Part shown: positions 7,581 to 15,631 of the stretch, one piece after another
How positions within the stretch are numbered: position 1 is the stretch's first letter
Layout of the letters: every line of letters starts with the position of its first letter
Assembly (NCBI GenBank): GCA_900163555.1
Contig: FUHX01000004.1
Span: 62,001 to 126,000, forward strand
Source: Actinomycetales bacterium JB111
GTDB taxonomy: Bacteria; Actinomycetota; Actinomycetes; Actinomycetales; Actinomycetaceae
Reading direction: 5' to 3'
DNA length: 64,000 nucleotides
Made by a program: the position numbers and the translations under genes
Notes under the pieces: generated by a model
The model's database searches: none
Seen by the model: the letters and a program-made list of their open reading frames with translations, nothing else
Told to the model about the DNA's origin: nothing

Positions 7581-9698
7581 ATGAACTCGCGCACCGACGC
7601 TGCCGACAGCACCGACCCGTACGCGTGGCTCGAGGAGGTCGAGGGCGAGGACGCACTCGCATGGGTGTCGGCCCGCAACGACGAGGCCGCCACCGAGCTG
7701 ACGGGGTCCCCGAGGTTCTCGGAGCTCAAGGACCAGATCCTCGAGGTGCTCGACTCCACCGAGAAGATCCCCGACGTCGTCCAGCGCGGCGACCACCTCT
7801 ACAACTACTGGATCGACGCCGAGCACCCCCGTGGCCTGTGGCGACGCACCACCTGGGCCTCCTACCGGGAGCGCGACCCCGAGTGGGAGATCCTGCTCGA
7901 CCTCGACGCGCTCGCCGCGGCCGAGGACGAGGCCTGGGTCTGGCACGGGGCCCGCGTGCTGCGGCCCAGCTGGGACAAGGCGCTGATCGCCCTGTCGCGC
8001 GGCGGCTCGGACGCGGACGTGATCCGCGAGTTCGACCTCACCACGGGTGAGTTCGTGGCCGACGGCTTCGTACTCGAGGAGTCCAAGGGCATGGCGCTCT
8101 GGGCCGACACGACCGGAGACACGCTGCTCGTGGCGCGCGACTTCGGCGAGGGCTCGATGACCGAGTCCGGCTACCCCCGCACCATGCGCCGGTGGCACCG
8201 AGGGGCCCCGCTGGAGAAGGCCGAGGAGGTCTTCTCGAGCGAGGTGGAGCACGTCGGCATCGGCGCCTGGGTGGACGTCACCGAGGGCTTCGAGCGCACG
8301 CTGTTCTCCCGCGCGGTGGGCTTTTTCGACGAGGAGGTCTTCCTCGAGCGCGACGGCGAGCTCGTCCAGATCGACGTGCCCACGACCGCTGGGGTGGACC
8401 TGCACCGCGAGTGGCTGACGATCCTCCTGCGCGAGACCGCCACCATCCGCGGCGAGCTCCACCCCGCCGGCGCCCTGCTGGCCGTCAACCTCGAGGAGTA
8501 CCTCGCCGGCGAGGGGACGGTGACCCGGCTGTTCACGCCGACGCCGCTGACCGCGCTGACCAGCTACTCGTGGACCCGCCACCACCTCGTGCTCAACGTG
8601 CTCGAAGACGTCACCAACCGGCTCGAGCTGCGCACGCCGCCCCCCACCCCCGACGGCGAGTGGCGCGAGCGGCCGCTCGCGCTCGCCGCGCAGGGCTCGC
8701 CGCGGCTCGCGGTCTCGAAGTTCTCGGCCATGGGTGTCGGCGCGGTCGACCCGGTCGAGTCCGACGACCTCTGGCTCACCACGACCGACTTCCTCCAGCC
8801 GACCTCGCTCAACCTCGTGCGCCTGTCCGGCGCGGGGCAGACCAAGGGCGTCGAGCCGCTGAAGATGATGCCGCTGTTCTTCGAGGGCGACGACCTCGAG
8901 GTCCAGCAGTTCTTCGCCACCTCCGACGACGGCACGCAGGTCCCGTACTTCCAGATCGGCGCGAAGAGCCTGGGCAGGGGCTCGGTGCTGTCCAAGGAGG
9001 ATCCGCGGCCCACGCTCCTGTACGGGTATGGCGGCTTCGAGATCTCTCTGCTGCCGTCCTACTCCGGTGCGGTCGGGCGCGCCTGGCTCGAGCGCGGCGG
9101 CGTGTACGTCGTGGCGAACATCCGCGGCGGCGGCGAGTACGGGCCGCGCTGGCACCGCACCGCGATGGCCCACCGCCGGCACCGCGCCTACCAGGACTTC
9201 GCGTCGGTCGCCCGCGACCTCGTCCACCGCGGCGTGACGGACCCCGCGCACCTCGGCATCCAGGGTGGGTCCAACGGCGGTCTCCTCATGGGCGTCATGC
9301 TCACGCTCTACCCGGAGCTCTTCGGCGCGGTCGTCGCCCAGGTCCCGCTGCTCGACATGAAGCGGTACTCGCACCTGCTGGCCGGCGCATCGTGGGTCGC
9401 CGAGTTCGGCGACCCGGACGACCCGAAGGAGTGGTCGTTCATCAAGACCTTCTCGCCGTACCACCTGTTCGACGCGGAGAAGGACTACCCGCCGCTGCTG
9501 TTGACGACATCCACCAAGGACGACCGCGTGCACCCGGGCCACGCCCGGAAGATGGCGGCGAAGATGCTTCAGGCCGGCAAGGACGTGCGCTACTACGAGA
9601 ACATCGAGGGTGGCCACGGGGGCGCGGCAACGAACGCCCAGCGCGCGCACCTCACGGCGCTCGCCTACGAGTTCCTCTGGCAGCAGCTCGGAGACTGA
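7581..9698 (+). CDS. Prolyl oligopeptidase family serine peptidase (S9)
   Basis: This 705-residue protein has an N-terminal beta-propeller region beginning DPYAWLEEVEG and a C-terminal alpha/beta hydrolase. Nucleophile Ser564 is in GGSNGGLLMG, the catalytic Asp is at 647/648 in TKDDRVHPGH, and His679 is in EGGHGGA. There is no signal peptide, so it is probably cytosolic, cleaving short (often Pro-containing) peptides. The oxyanion region ANIRGGGEYGPRWH is canonical. The ATG at 7581 has TGAGAT 6 nt upstream, a weaker match to the local leaderless pattern. Oligopeptidase B is an alternative subfamily call. Confidence 0.92.
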   Translation: MNSRTDAADSTDPYAWLEEVEGEDALAWVSARNDEAATELTGSPRFSELKDQILEVLDSTEKIPDVVQRGDHLYNYWIDAEHPRGLWRRTTWASYRERDPEWEILLDLDALAAAEDEAWVWHGARVLRPSWDKALIALSRGGSDADVIREFDLTTGEFVADGFVLEESKGMALWADTTGDTLLVARDFGEGSMTESGYPRTMRRWHRGAPLEKAEEVFSSEVEHVGIGAWVDVTEGFERTLFSRAVGFFDEEVFLERDGELVQIDVPTTAGVDLHREWLTILLRETATIRGELHPAGALLAVNLEEYLAGEGTVTRLFTPTPLTALTSYSWTRHHLVLNVLEDVTNRLELRTPPPTPDGEWRERPLALAAQGSPRLAVSKFSAMGVGAVDPVESDDLWLTTTDFLQPTSLNLVRLSGAGQTKGVEPLKMMPLFFEGDDLEVQQFFATSDDGTQVPYFQIGAKSLGRGSVLSKEDPRPTLLYGYGGFEISLLPSYSGAVGRAWLERGGVYVVANIRGGGEYGPRWHRTAMAHRRHRAYQDFASVARDLVHRGVTDPAHLGIQGGSNGGLLMGVMLTLYPELFGAVVAQVPLLDMKRYSHLLAGASWVAEFGDPDDPKEWSFIKTFSPYHLFDAEKDYPPLLLTTSTKDDRVHPGHARKMAAKMLQAGKDVRYYENIEGGHGGAATNAQRAHLTALAYEFLWQQLGD

Positions 9699-9713
9699 CA
9701 CTCCCCGGGCGCT

Positions 9714-9788
9714 GACTTCGTGCTCACGATCCTGAGTTCGTGCTGCGCGGAGCCCGCACTCAGCGTCTCCAGCACGAACTCGGCGGTG
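9714..9788. repeat. ~75-bp imperfect palindromic element, copy 1
   Basis: The element opens with GACTTCGTGCT and ends with AGCACGAACTCGGCG. It aligns along its length with a second copy at 33572-33650, including an identical GCACGAACTCGGCG. A nested arm GAGTTCGTGCT (9734-9744) pairs perfectly with 9771-9781. It lies between convergent genes and could also act as a terminator. Confidence 0.7.
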
Positions 9789-9817
9789 AAGGGGCAGTGC
9801 GCGGTGGGCCCGTCAGG

Positions 9818-10423
9818 TCAGTCCCGGCCGACGCCGTCCCACCGGTTCCGCCGCGCCTTGATCCAGCTGAAGATGCCGACGACGCCGATGACGAACCCGA
9901 CGAGGAGCCCGAGGCCGCCGACGAGGAGCGGCCCGCCGAGCACGGAGAAGCCGCCGAGGGCGGGCGACCGGGCGATCCCGAGGTCGCCGTCGGCGTCGCA
10001 CGCGATGTCGTAGGTGCCGTCGGAGCCCGCGGCGAACGAGCCGAGGGTGACGTCGTCGGTCCCGGACCCGGCCTGGAACACCTCCTCGAGCTGGATCTCC
10101 AGGTTGGACCCGTCCGGCCCGGTCACGGTGCAGGTCCCGGTGGTCCCGGGCTCGCCGACCAGGAGGTACGTCGACTCGCCCTGAAGGTCGTTGCCGCCGG
10201 AGCGGAGCGGGGCCGCGCCGTCGACCGCCTCGCGGACGATGTCGGCTGCGTTGGACGTCCCGACGGCCAGCGACGTGGACGCCACCACGACCGCCACGAG
10301 GAAGCCGACGACGATCCACAGGATCGACCCCCGCTGAGTGGTCGGTCGGATGCTGCGCCGGCCGGCGGACGAGCCGTCGTCGTCGGGGCCGGTGGTCTCG
10401 GGACGATCGTCCGTGGCGTTCAC
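9818..10423 (-). CDS. Two-TM membrane protein of unknown function
   Basis: The 201 residues comprise a charged N-terminus, a helix (about 33-55), an ectodomain of roughly 105 residues, and a second Gly-rich helix (about 163-187) ending in a basic tail. The ectodomain has two cysteines (GTCTV and IACDADG) that could form a disulphide; GTYDIACDADGD resembles lipid-facing or beta-sandwich repeats. I do not recognise a named family. GTG 10423 is the likely start, with CAGACT 7 nt upstream. It is monocistronic and convergent with the S9 peptidase. Confidence 0.65.
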   Translation of the reverse strand: MNATDDRPETTGPDDDGSSAGRRSIRPTTQRGSILWIVVGFLVAVVVASTSLAVGTSNAADIVREAVDGAAPLRSGGNDLQGESTYLLVGEPGTTGTCTVTGPDGSNLEIQLEEVFQAGSGTDDVTLGSFAAGSDGTYDIACDADGDLGIARSPALGGFSVLGGPLLVGGLGLLVGFVIGVVGIFSWIKARRNRWDGVGRD

Positions 10424-10634
10424 GCGGCCAAGTCTGCCAAGAACTCAGGCATGCCACGGACCCGGACCAGCGGGGCCGCGGGCGTGGCTCGTGTCCGGCG
10501 CGGGTGGCCGACGGTGCGCACTCCCGTGCGTGCCCGTGTCACCGCGACGTGCGAGAGTCGCTCCGGGGACTGCGACCGCACGCGGCCCCCGGAGCGGACA
10601 ACGACCGCTCATCAACCCGCCGGAGGAGCACCCC

Positions 10635-11300
10635 ATGGCCACCCGCCGCTCGACCCTCGCCGCGCCGGTCATCGACGACCTGCGCCTCGATGACCTCGTC
10701 GACGGCGACGCGGACGGCATCGTGGCCGGCGGCCACTACGAGGCGGCCCGCTACACCAGCGCCGACCTCTCGGGCCGCGACCTGTCCGGCGTCGGGTTCA
10801 CGGAGTGCGAGCTCGAGGGGATCGATGTCGACGGGACCCAGCTGAGGGGCGCCCGACTGGTCGAGACCCGCGTCGCGCGCGCCACCGCGCCCACGCTGAA
10901 GGCCGCGCGGTCCACGTGGCGCGACGTACACGTCGACAGCTCGCGGTTCGGCGCGGTCGAGATGTTCGACTCCGAGTGGCAGTCCGTGCGCGTCACGGGT
11001 TCGAAGCTGTCGTTCGTCAACCTCCGCTCGTCGACCCTGCGCGACGTGGCGTTCGAGCACTGCGTCATCGACGAGCTCGACCTCGGCCAGGCCCGCGCCG
11101 AGCGCGTCGCGTTCACGGACTGCACCGTCGGCGCGATCCTGCTCGACCACGCCCAGCTCGCCCACGTCGACCTCCGCGGGCTCGACCTCACGCGGATCAG
11201 CGGCGTCGAGTTCCTGCGCGGCGCCGCCATCACGCCCACCCAGGCCATGGACCTCTCTCAGGTGTTCGCCGGGCACCTCGGCATCTCGGTCGTCGACTGA
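10635..11300 (+). CDS. Pentapeptide-repeat protein
   Basis: The 221-residue product consists largely of A(D/N)LXX-type repeats. Examples are SADLSGRDLSG, VDLRGLDLTRI and FVNLRSSTLRD, which would form a right-handed quadrilateral beta-helix. There is no signal peptide or TM segment. Some family members (Qnr, MfpA) protect DNA gyrase, but most are uncharacterised and nothing here proves that role. ATG 10635 is chosen because GGAGGAG lies 6 nt upstream. Its 3' end is only 9 bp from the stop of a drug-type exporter permease on the other strand. Confidence 0.88.
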   Translation: MATRRSTLAAPVIDDLRLDDLVDGDADGIVAGGHYEAARYTSADLSGRDLSGVGFTECELEGIDVDGTQLRGARLVETRVARATAPTLKAARSTWRDVHVDSSRFGAVEMFDSEWQSVRVTGSKLSFVNLRSSTLRDVAFEHCVIDELDLGQARAERVAFTDCTVGAILLDHAQLAHVDLRGLDLTRISGVEFLRGAAITPTQAMDLSQVFAGHLGISVVD

Positions 11301-11309
11301 CCGCCGTCG

Positions 11310-12113
11310 CTACCGCTGGGCGCGGCGGAAGCGCCAGACCGAGAGCGGCGCGAAGACGGCGATGATGATGACGATCCACAGGAAGGTGTAGAGCACGGAG
11401 TTCTCCAGCGCCCACGACTGGTCTGCCGGCACGAAGTCTCCCGTGTTGCCGAACAGCTCGCGGACGGCCTGGGTGAGCGTGGAGATCGGGTTCCACTCCA
11501 CGAAGCCACGCAGGTAGCTCGGCATCTGCTCGGTCGGCACGAACGCGTTCGACACGAAGGTCAGCGGCATGATGACGATGAAGGAGGCGTTGTTGATGAC
11601 CTCCACGCTCGGAACGAGCACGCCGACGAACGCCATGACCCAGCTGAACGCGTAGGCGAACAGCAGCAGGAGGACGATGCCGAGGATCGCGTCGCCGAAC
11701 GACCCGCGGATCCGCCAACCGATGAGAAGGCCGGTCAGGCCCATGATCGTCAGGGACAGGACGTTGTACACGACGTCGGAGACCGTGCGTCCCGCGATGA
11801 CGGCGGCGCGGGACATCGGCAGGGACCGGAAGCGGTCCATGATGCCCTTCTCCATGTCCTCGGCGATGCCGGCGCCGGTGAAGGTCGACCCGAAGACGAC
11901 GGTCTGGGCGAAGATCCCGCCGATGAGGAACTCGCGGTAGCTCACCCCGCCGCCGGGGTCGATCGCCATCTCGAAGACCGTGCCGAACAGCAGCACGAAC
12001 ATGATCGGGGAGATGAGGACGAAGACGAGGATCTCCGGCACGCGCCGGATCTTGATGACGTTGCGCCAGGCGATGATCGAGCTGTCCCGCAGCATCTTGC
12101 CGATGGCTCCCAT
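11310..12113 (-). CDS. ABC-2 type permease (DrrB-like)
   Basis: The 267-residue protein has six predicted helices and a conserved middle (SRAAVIAGRTVSDVVYN, LPLTFVSNAFVP, NPISTLTQAVRELFG) typical of DrrB/daunorubicin-type exporter permeases. Start ATG at 12113 overlaps the ATPase stop by one base (TGATG), indicating translational coupling. It should form the membrane half of an exporter for a hydrophobic drug or lipid with the upstream ATPase. The substrate is unknown. Confidence 0.9.
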   Translation of the reverse strand: MGAIGKMLRDSSIIAWRNVIKIRRVPEILVFVLISPIMFVLLFGTVFEMAIDPGGGVSYREFLIGGIFAQTVVFGSTFTGAGIAEDMEKGIMDRFRSLPMSRAAVIAGRTVSDVVYNVLSLTIMGLTGLLIGWRIRGSFGDAILGIVLLLLFAYAFSWVMAFVGVLVPSVEVINNASFIVIMPLTFVSNAFVPTEQMPSYLRGFVEWNPISTLTQAVRELFGNTGDFVPADQSWALENSVLYTFLWIVIIIAVFAPLSVWRFRRAQR

Positions 12114-13123
12114 CAGGCCACCCCCTCCGACTCGTCGCGCACATGGTCGCCCTCGCCCGGCCCCCCGGGCCCGGACCCGTCCTCCTCGGCGGCGTGACCG
12201 GTCAGGGAGAGGAACACGTCGTCGAGGGTGGGCCGACGCAGCCCGACGTCGAGGATGTCGATCCGCCGCTCGTCGAACAGCGCGAGCACCTCGCGGAGCG
12301 AGACCGCGCCGTCGGCGACCGCGACCCCGGCGGAGCGGGGGCCGTCGCTGACGACCTCGCTCACGCCCACGCGCCCGAGCGCCTCGCGGGCGGAGTCCAT
12401 CTGGTCGTCCCTCGCGACGACGACCTCGACGCGCTCCCCGCCGACCTTCGTCTTCAGCTCGTCCGCGGTCCCGCGCGCGATGGCGCGGCCCTTGTCGATG
12501 ACGACGATGGATGTGGCGAGGCGGTCGGCCTCCTCGAGGTACTGGGTGGTGAGCAGGAGGGTGGATCCGCCCGCGACGAGCTCCTCGATGACGTCCCACA
12601 TCTGCAGGCGCGACCGGGGGTCGAGGCCGGTGGTCGGCTCGTCGAGCACGAGGACCGGCGGGTCGGCCACCAGGGCGGCCGCGAGGTCGAGGCGACGGCG
12701 CATGCCGCCGGAGTACGTCTTGGAGGGGCGGTCGCCCGCGTCCTCGAGGTCGAAGCGGCTGAGCAGCTCGCGGGCCCGCGCACGCGCCTCGCGCCGCCCC
12801 ATGCCGTAGAGCCTGCCCACCATGGTGAGGTTCTCGAACCCGGTCAGCTGGGCGTCGACCGCCGCCGCCTGGCCGGACAGGCCGATGCGACGCCTCGCCT
12901 CCTCGGGCTCCTTCGCCACGTCCACGCCCGCCACGCGCGCCGTCCCCGAGTCGGGGCTGAGCAGGGTGGTGAGGATGCGGACCGCGGTCGTCTTGCCCGC
13001 GCCGTTCGGACCGAGCAGCCCGAGGACCGTTCCTGCCGGCACGGCGAGATCAAGACCGTCGAGGGCCCGAACCTTTCCGTACGTCTTGACCAGCGCGCTG
13101 GCCTCGATCATGTGCTCGCCCAT
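12113..13123 (-). CDS. ABC exporter ATPase (DrrA-like)
   Basis: This 336-residue protein has Walker A GPNGAGKTTAVR, a Q-loop in GLSGQ, signature YSGGMRRRLDLA, Walker B VLVLDEPTTGLD and the switch region TTQYLEEAD. The C-terminal extension of about 90 residues (GRVGVSEVVSDG onwards) is the DrrA-type domain ending in the PTLDDVFLSLTG motif. It is the first gene of a two-gene operon with the permease. ATG 13123 (MGEHMIEA) is used; ATG 13111 is an alternative four codons in. Neither has a strong Shine-Dalgarno sequence. Confidence 0.9.
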   Translation of the reverse strand: MGEHMIEASALVKTYGKVRALDGLDLAVPAGTVLGLLGPNGAGKTTAVRILTTLLSPDSGTARVAGVDVAKEPEEARRRIGLSGQAAAVDAQLTGFENLTMVGRLYGMGRREARARARELLSRFDLEDAGDRPSKTYSGGMRRRLDLAAALVADPPVLVLDEPTTGLDPRSRLQMWDVIEELVAGGSTLLLTTQYLEEADRLATSIVVIDKGRAIARGTADELKTKVGGERVEVVVARDDQMDSAREALGRVGVSEVVSDGPRSAGVAVADGAVSLREVLALFDERRIDILDVGLRRPTLDDVFLSLTGHAAEEDGSGPGGPGEGDHVRDESEGVA

Positions 13124-13310
13124 CGGGCCCACTTCCGTCGTGTCGGGGTGCCGCCTCGAGAAAGGTAGTGGCAGGCGCCGACATCGGCAAGCGGAATATC
13201 CCCGGCTCGGCGGTCGGGGGCCGGGCCGGACGGCGCCCGGACCGGGACCGTTCGGTCCCCGGGCCACGGCCGGGCGACCCGTGCCCACACGGGACGCGCC
13301 CGGCACGGAC

Positions 13311-13826
13311 TCAGGCGCCGACGTCGTGCAGGTGGTGACGGATGTCGTGCAGGAGGTACTGGGCGAGGGTGGTGACGGTGAACGCGGCGCCGTCGCCGCG
13401 CAGGCCGCGCCGGCCCCACGAGGACCGAGGGGCGGCCGCGAAGGCCGCGCTCGTGGCCGCGGCGCCCGCGCGGAACGACTCCGCGACCTCACCTGACTCC
13501 CGCGAGCGGTAGTCGCCGTCGACGGCGGCCTGGTCCTGGTCCCAGTCCGGGAACGTGGGCTCGTCCCGCCGGAGCATGAGGCCCAGGCGCTCGCGCATGA
13601 CGGTGAGGACGTCGGAGGAATGGGCGCCGTACTCCAGCGGGGACCAGGTGGAGTCGTCGGGGCGCAGGTCCACCCGTGGGCGGTGCAGGACGCGGTCCCA
13701 GCCGTCGGCCGCCGCGGCCAGCTCGGCGGGCACGTCCGCGGGCGTGAAGGTGGAGCTGTCCGTGCCGCACTCGTCGCACCGGCGGGTGAGGACCCAGGTC
13801 CAGTCCTTGGTCTCGGGCTCGATCAT
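13311..13826 (-). CDS. DinB-like protein
   Basis: The 171-residue protein has an N-terminal CDECG pair (Cys18/Cys21) and then a four-helix DinB/YfiT-type domain. Its metal-binding His residues are likely EYGAHSSDV and the C-terminal HDIRHHLHD cluster. Some DinB-fold relatives are metal-dependent transferases using mycothiol or bacillithiol, which would suit an actinobacterium, but the specific reaction is not known. GAGAGGTGAG precedes the ATG at 13826. It stands alone between a divergent lipoprotein gene and the DrrAB operon. Confidence 0.75.
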   Translation of the reverse strand: MIEPETKDWTWVLTRRCDECGTDSSTFTPADVPAELAAAADGWDRVLHRPRVDLRPDDSTWSPLEYGAHSSDVLTVMRERLGLMLRRDEPTFPDWDQDQAAVDGDYRSRESGEVAESFRAGAAATSAAFAAAPRSSWGRRGLRGDGAAFTVTTLAQYLLHDIRHHLHDVGA

Positions 13827-13946
13827 GTCTTCTCACCTCTCCGCTCCGCGGCTCACAGGTGGGCCAGCGTCGTCCCAGTCTGCCAGCACGCAGGCCGGAC
13901 GAGGAGGCCTCGCGCCCGATCCGGGCCCCGCCGGGCGGACCTCGGC

Positions 13947-13952
13947 TAGCGT
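13947..13952 (+). promoter_or_regulatory. Near-leaderless -10 box (TAGCGT)
   Basis: TAGCGT ends 8 nt before the ATG at 13961. No Shine-Dalgarno sequence fits between them. Confidence 0.5.
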
Positions 13953-13960
13953 GTCGAGGT

Positions 13961-14989
13961 ATGACCCGGAGCACGACGACGCCCCTCCGCGCGAGCGGTG
14001 CCGCCGCGGCCCTGGCCACCGCGCTGATCCTCACGGCCTGCGGGGACGACGACCTCGCGGGCGAGTTCTCGATGACCGGCGCCCTCGCCGAGATCCCGGC
14101 GGACGCGTCGCCCGACGGCGGTCTGGTCATGGCGGCCGACCTGCGGGCGGCCTGCGAGGCCAACGGCTGCGACTGGCCGGAGGACGCCGACGACGACCCT
14201 GCGGTGGGGGAATGGCTGGGCACGATGTCGGGCATCCCCCAGCCCGGCGTCCCCACCCCGCCGCCGGTCGTCGTGGCCCTCCCCGGAATCATCGGCTCCC
14301 AGAGCTCCCTGCCGGCCGAGCTCGCCGACCAGCTGGGCTTCTCGGCGCTCGACGTCGACACCTTCGCCGCCGTCGAGGCCGCGCCGCAGTCGTTCACGGT
14401 CGTCACGGGCGAGGGAATCGCCGACCTGCTCTCCGACGATCTCGTCGAGACGGGGGACGGGATCGTGAGCACGTCCGACGCGGACGATCTCGCGACCGAC
14501 ATGGACAACAGTTCGCCGGCCGACCCGCTCGGCCGGGCCGTCCACCTGGCCGGCGACGGCGACCGTATCGCCGTCTCACTCCAGACCCCGCTGGTGGAGG
14601 CCTGGATCGACGGCCCGGAGGCCACCCTCGCCGACGACGAGTCGCTCGCGTCGATCGCCCACGCGCTCGACGACGCCGGGGTCGTCTCGGCCGTGCTGGA
14701 CACCTCCGGCACCCGGCCGGTCGGCGTGGGGTGGGCCGTCGACGACGACCAGGGCTCCGTCGGCACGATCGCCTTCGCGTACGGCTCCGAGTCCGAGGCG
14801 GAGTCGGCGGTCGACGAGCTGGAGACGCTGTTCACGGAGGGGACCGACGAGTTCGGCCGGCCCCTCGCCGAGAGGTACGCGCTCGAGGGCGTGGCCACCG
14901 ACGGGTCGGTCGCCGTCGTCACTGTCGGCCTCGAGGTGCCGACGGTGCTCCTCAGGGACCTCACGTCCCGGCAGACGCCGTTCGACTGA
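13961..14989 (+). CDS. Putative lipoprotein of unknown function
   Basis: The 342-residue product has a lipoprotein signal peptide with lipobox LTAC (Cys27). The rest is acidic and soluble, with a region naming Cys-rich EANGCDWPED and several Asp/Glu-rich loops. The C-terminal half (VGWAVDDDQGSVGTIAFAYG, SEAESAVDELE) looks like repeated alpha/beta units. I recognise no family. It is monocistronic and followed within 125 bp by the convergent hspR. The ATG at 13961 is set by the lipobox and the TAGCGT box. Confidence 0.7.
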   Translation: MTRSTTTPLRASGAAAALATALILTACGDDDLAGEFSMTGALAEIPADASPDGGLVMAADLRAACEANGCDWPEDADDDPAVGEWLGTMSGIPQPGVPTPPPVVVALPGIIGSQSSLPAELADQLGFSALDVDTFAAVEAAPQSFTVVTGEGIADLLSDDLVETGDGIVSTSDADDLATDMDNSSPADPLGRAVHLAGDGDRIAVSLQTPLVEAWIDGPEATLADDESLASIAHALDDAGVVSAVLDTSGTRPVGVGWAVDDDQGSVGTIAFAYGSESEAESAVDELETLFTEGTDEFGRPLAERYALEGVATDGSVAVVTVGLEVPTVLLRDLTSRQTPFD

Positions 14990-15057
14990 CGCGCGGAGCG
15001 CGCCCACCGTGCGCCGGAAGCGGGAGTCGCGCAGCACGGCCTATCGGCTGCGACGGC

Positions 15058-15125
15058 GCGCTCAGCGCGTGCTCGCGCTCAATGCGTGCACGCGCTCAGT
15101 ACCTGAGTGCGCTCAGTGCTGGCGC
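15058..15125. repeat. 17-bp tandem repeat x4 at hspR stop codon
   Basis: GCGCTCA recurs at 15058, 15075, 15092 and 15109, exactly 17 bp apart, with the rest of each unit partly conserved (GCGTGC). The fourth unit carries the hspR stop (TCA at 15113-15115 on the plus strand). Confidence 0.8.
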
Positions 15126-15631
15126 GAGCCCTGCCAGAGCACGAGCGCGCCGGCCTCGCTGCGGACTCGCCGTCCGCGGGGCCCGGCCACGACCACACCG
15201 GTCGAGCTGGCGGTGAACACGCGCGAGGAGCTCGCGATGCGCCCACGCAGCGCCTCGAACTCGGCGTTCACGCGATCGAGCTCGGCGCGCAGGGCGAGGA
15301 TGTGCCGCACCCCCGCCAGGTTGACGCCCTCCTCCTGGGAGAGCCGCTGGATCTCGCGGAGCTGCGCGACGTCACGCAGCGAGTAGCGCCGACCCCGGCC
15401 TGCCGTGCGCCGGGGCTCGACGAGGCCGAGCCGGTCGTACTGCCGCAGGGTCTGGGCGTGCATGCCCGCCATCTCGGCGGCGACCGAGATGGTGAGGACG
15501 GCGGCGTCGGGGTTCAGCCCGAGGTGCGCGCGCGTGCGGCGCTGCGCGCGTTCGCCGGCCGGGCGCTGTCCGCGCCCCGCCGCCGCCTCGCCCCTGCTGC
15601 CGCCGGGCGCCGCGCGCCGCTCGGGGGTCAT
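15113..15631 (-). CDS. hspR: HspR heat-shock repressor (MerR family)
   Basis: The 172-residue MerR-type regulator has its winged HTH (SVAAEMAGMHAQTLRQYDRLG, in two pieces) near residues 49-70. It continues with RGRRYSLRDVAQLREIQRLS and a coiled-coil-like C-terminus. HspR binds HAIR inverted repeats and represses dnaK operons with DnaK as co-repressor. The ATG overlaps the dnaJ stop (ATGA), placing hspR last in dnaK-grpE-dnaJ-hspR. Two HAIR sites upstream of dnaK fit autoregulation. The N-terminal ~40 residues are Arg/Gly-rich and longer than in many HspR proteins. Confidence 0.95.
   Translation of the reverse strand: MTPERRAAPGGSRGEAAAGRGQRPAGERAQRRTRAHLGLNPDAAVLTISVAAEMAGMHAQTLRQYDRLGLVEPRRTAGRGRRYSLRDVAQLREIQRLSQEEGVNLAGVRHILALRAELDRVNAEFEALRGRIASSSRVFTASSTGVVVAGPRGRRVRSEAGALVLWQGSRQH

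Noticed and set aside
7038-9701. Long open frame of 887 codons on the minus strand
   Set aside because: It lies antisense to the S9 peptidase gene, which has catalytic motifs; the frame is a GC-bias shadow with Arg/Val/Gly-rich, low-complexity translation.
10635-11300. Pentapeptide protein called as a Qnr/MfpA gyrase-protection factor
   Set aside because: Repeat pattern alone does not support it; the family is broad and no resistance context is present.
15058-15125. 17-bp repeats considered as a CRISPR array
   Set aside because: Units abut with no spacers of unique sequence and are far shorter than CRISPR repeats; no cas genes are present.
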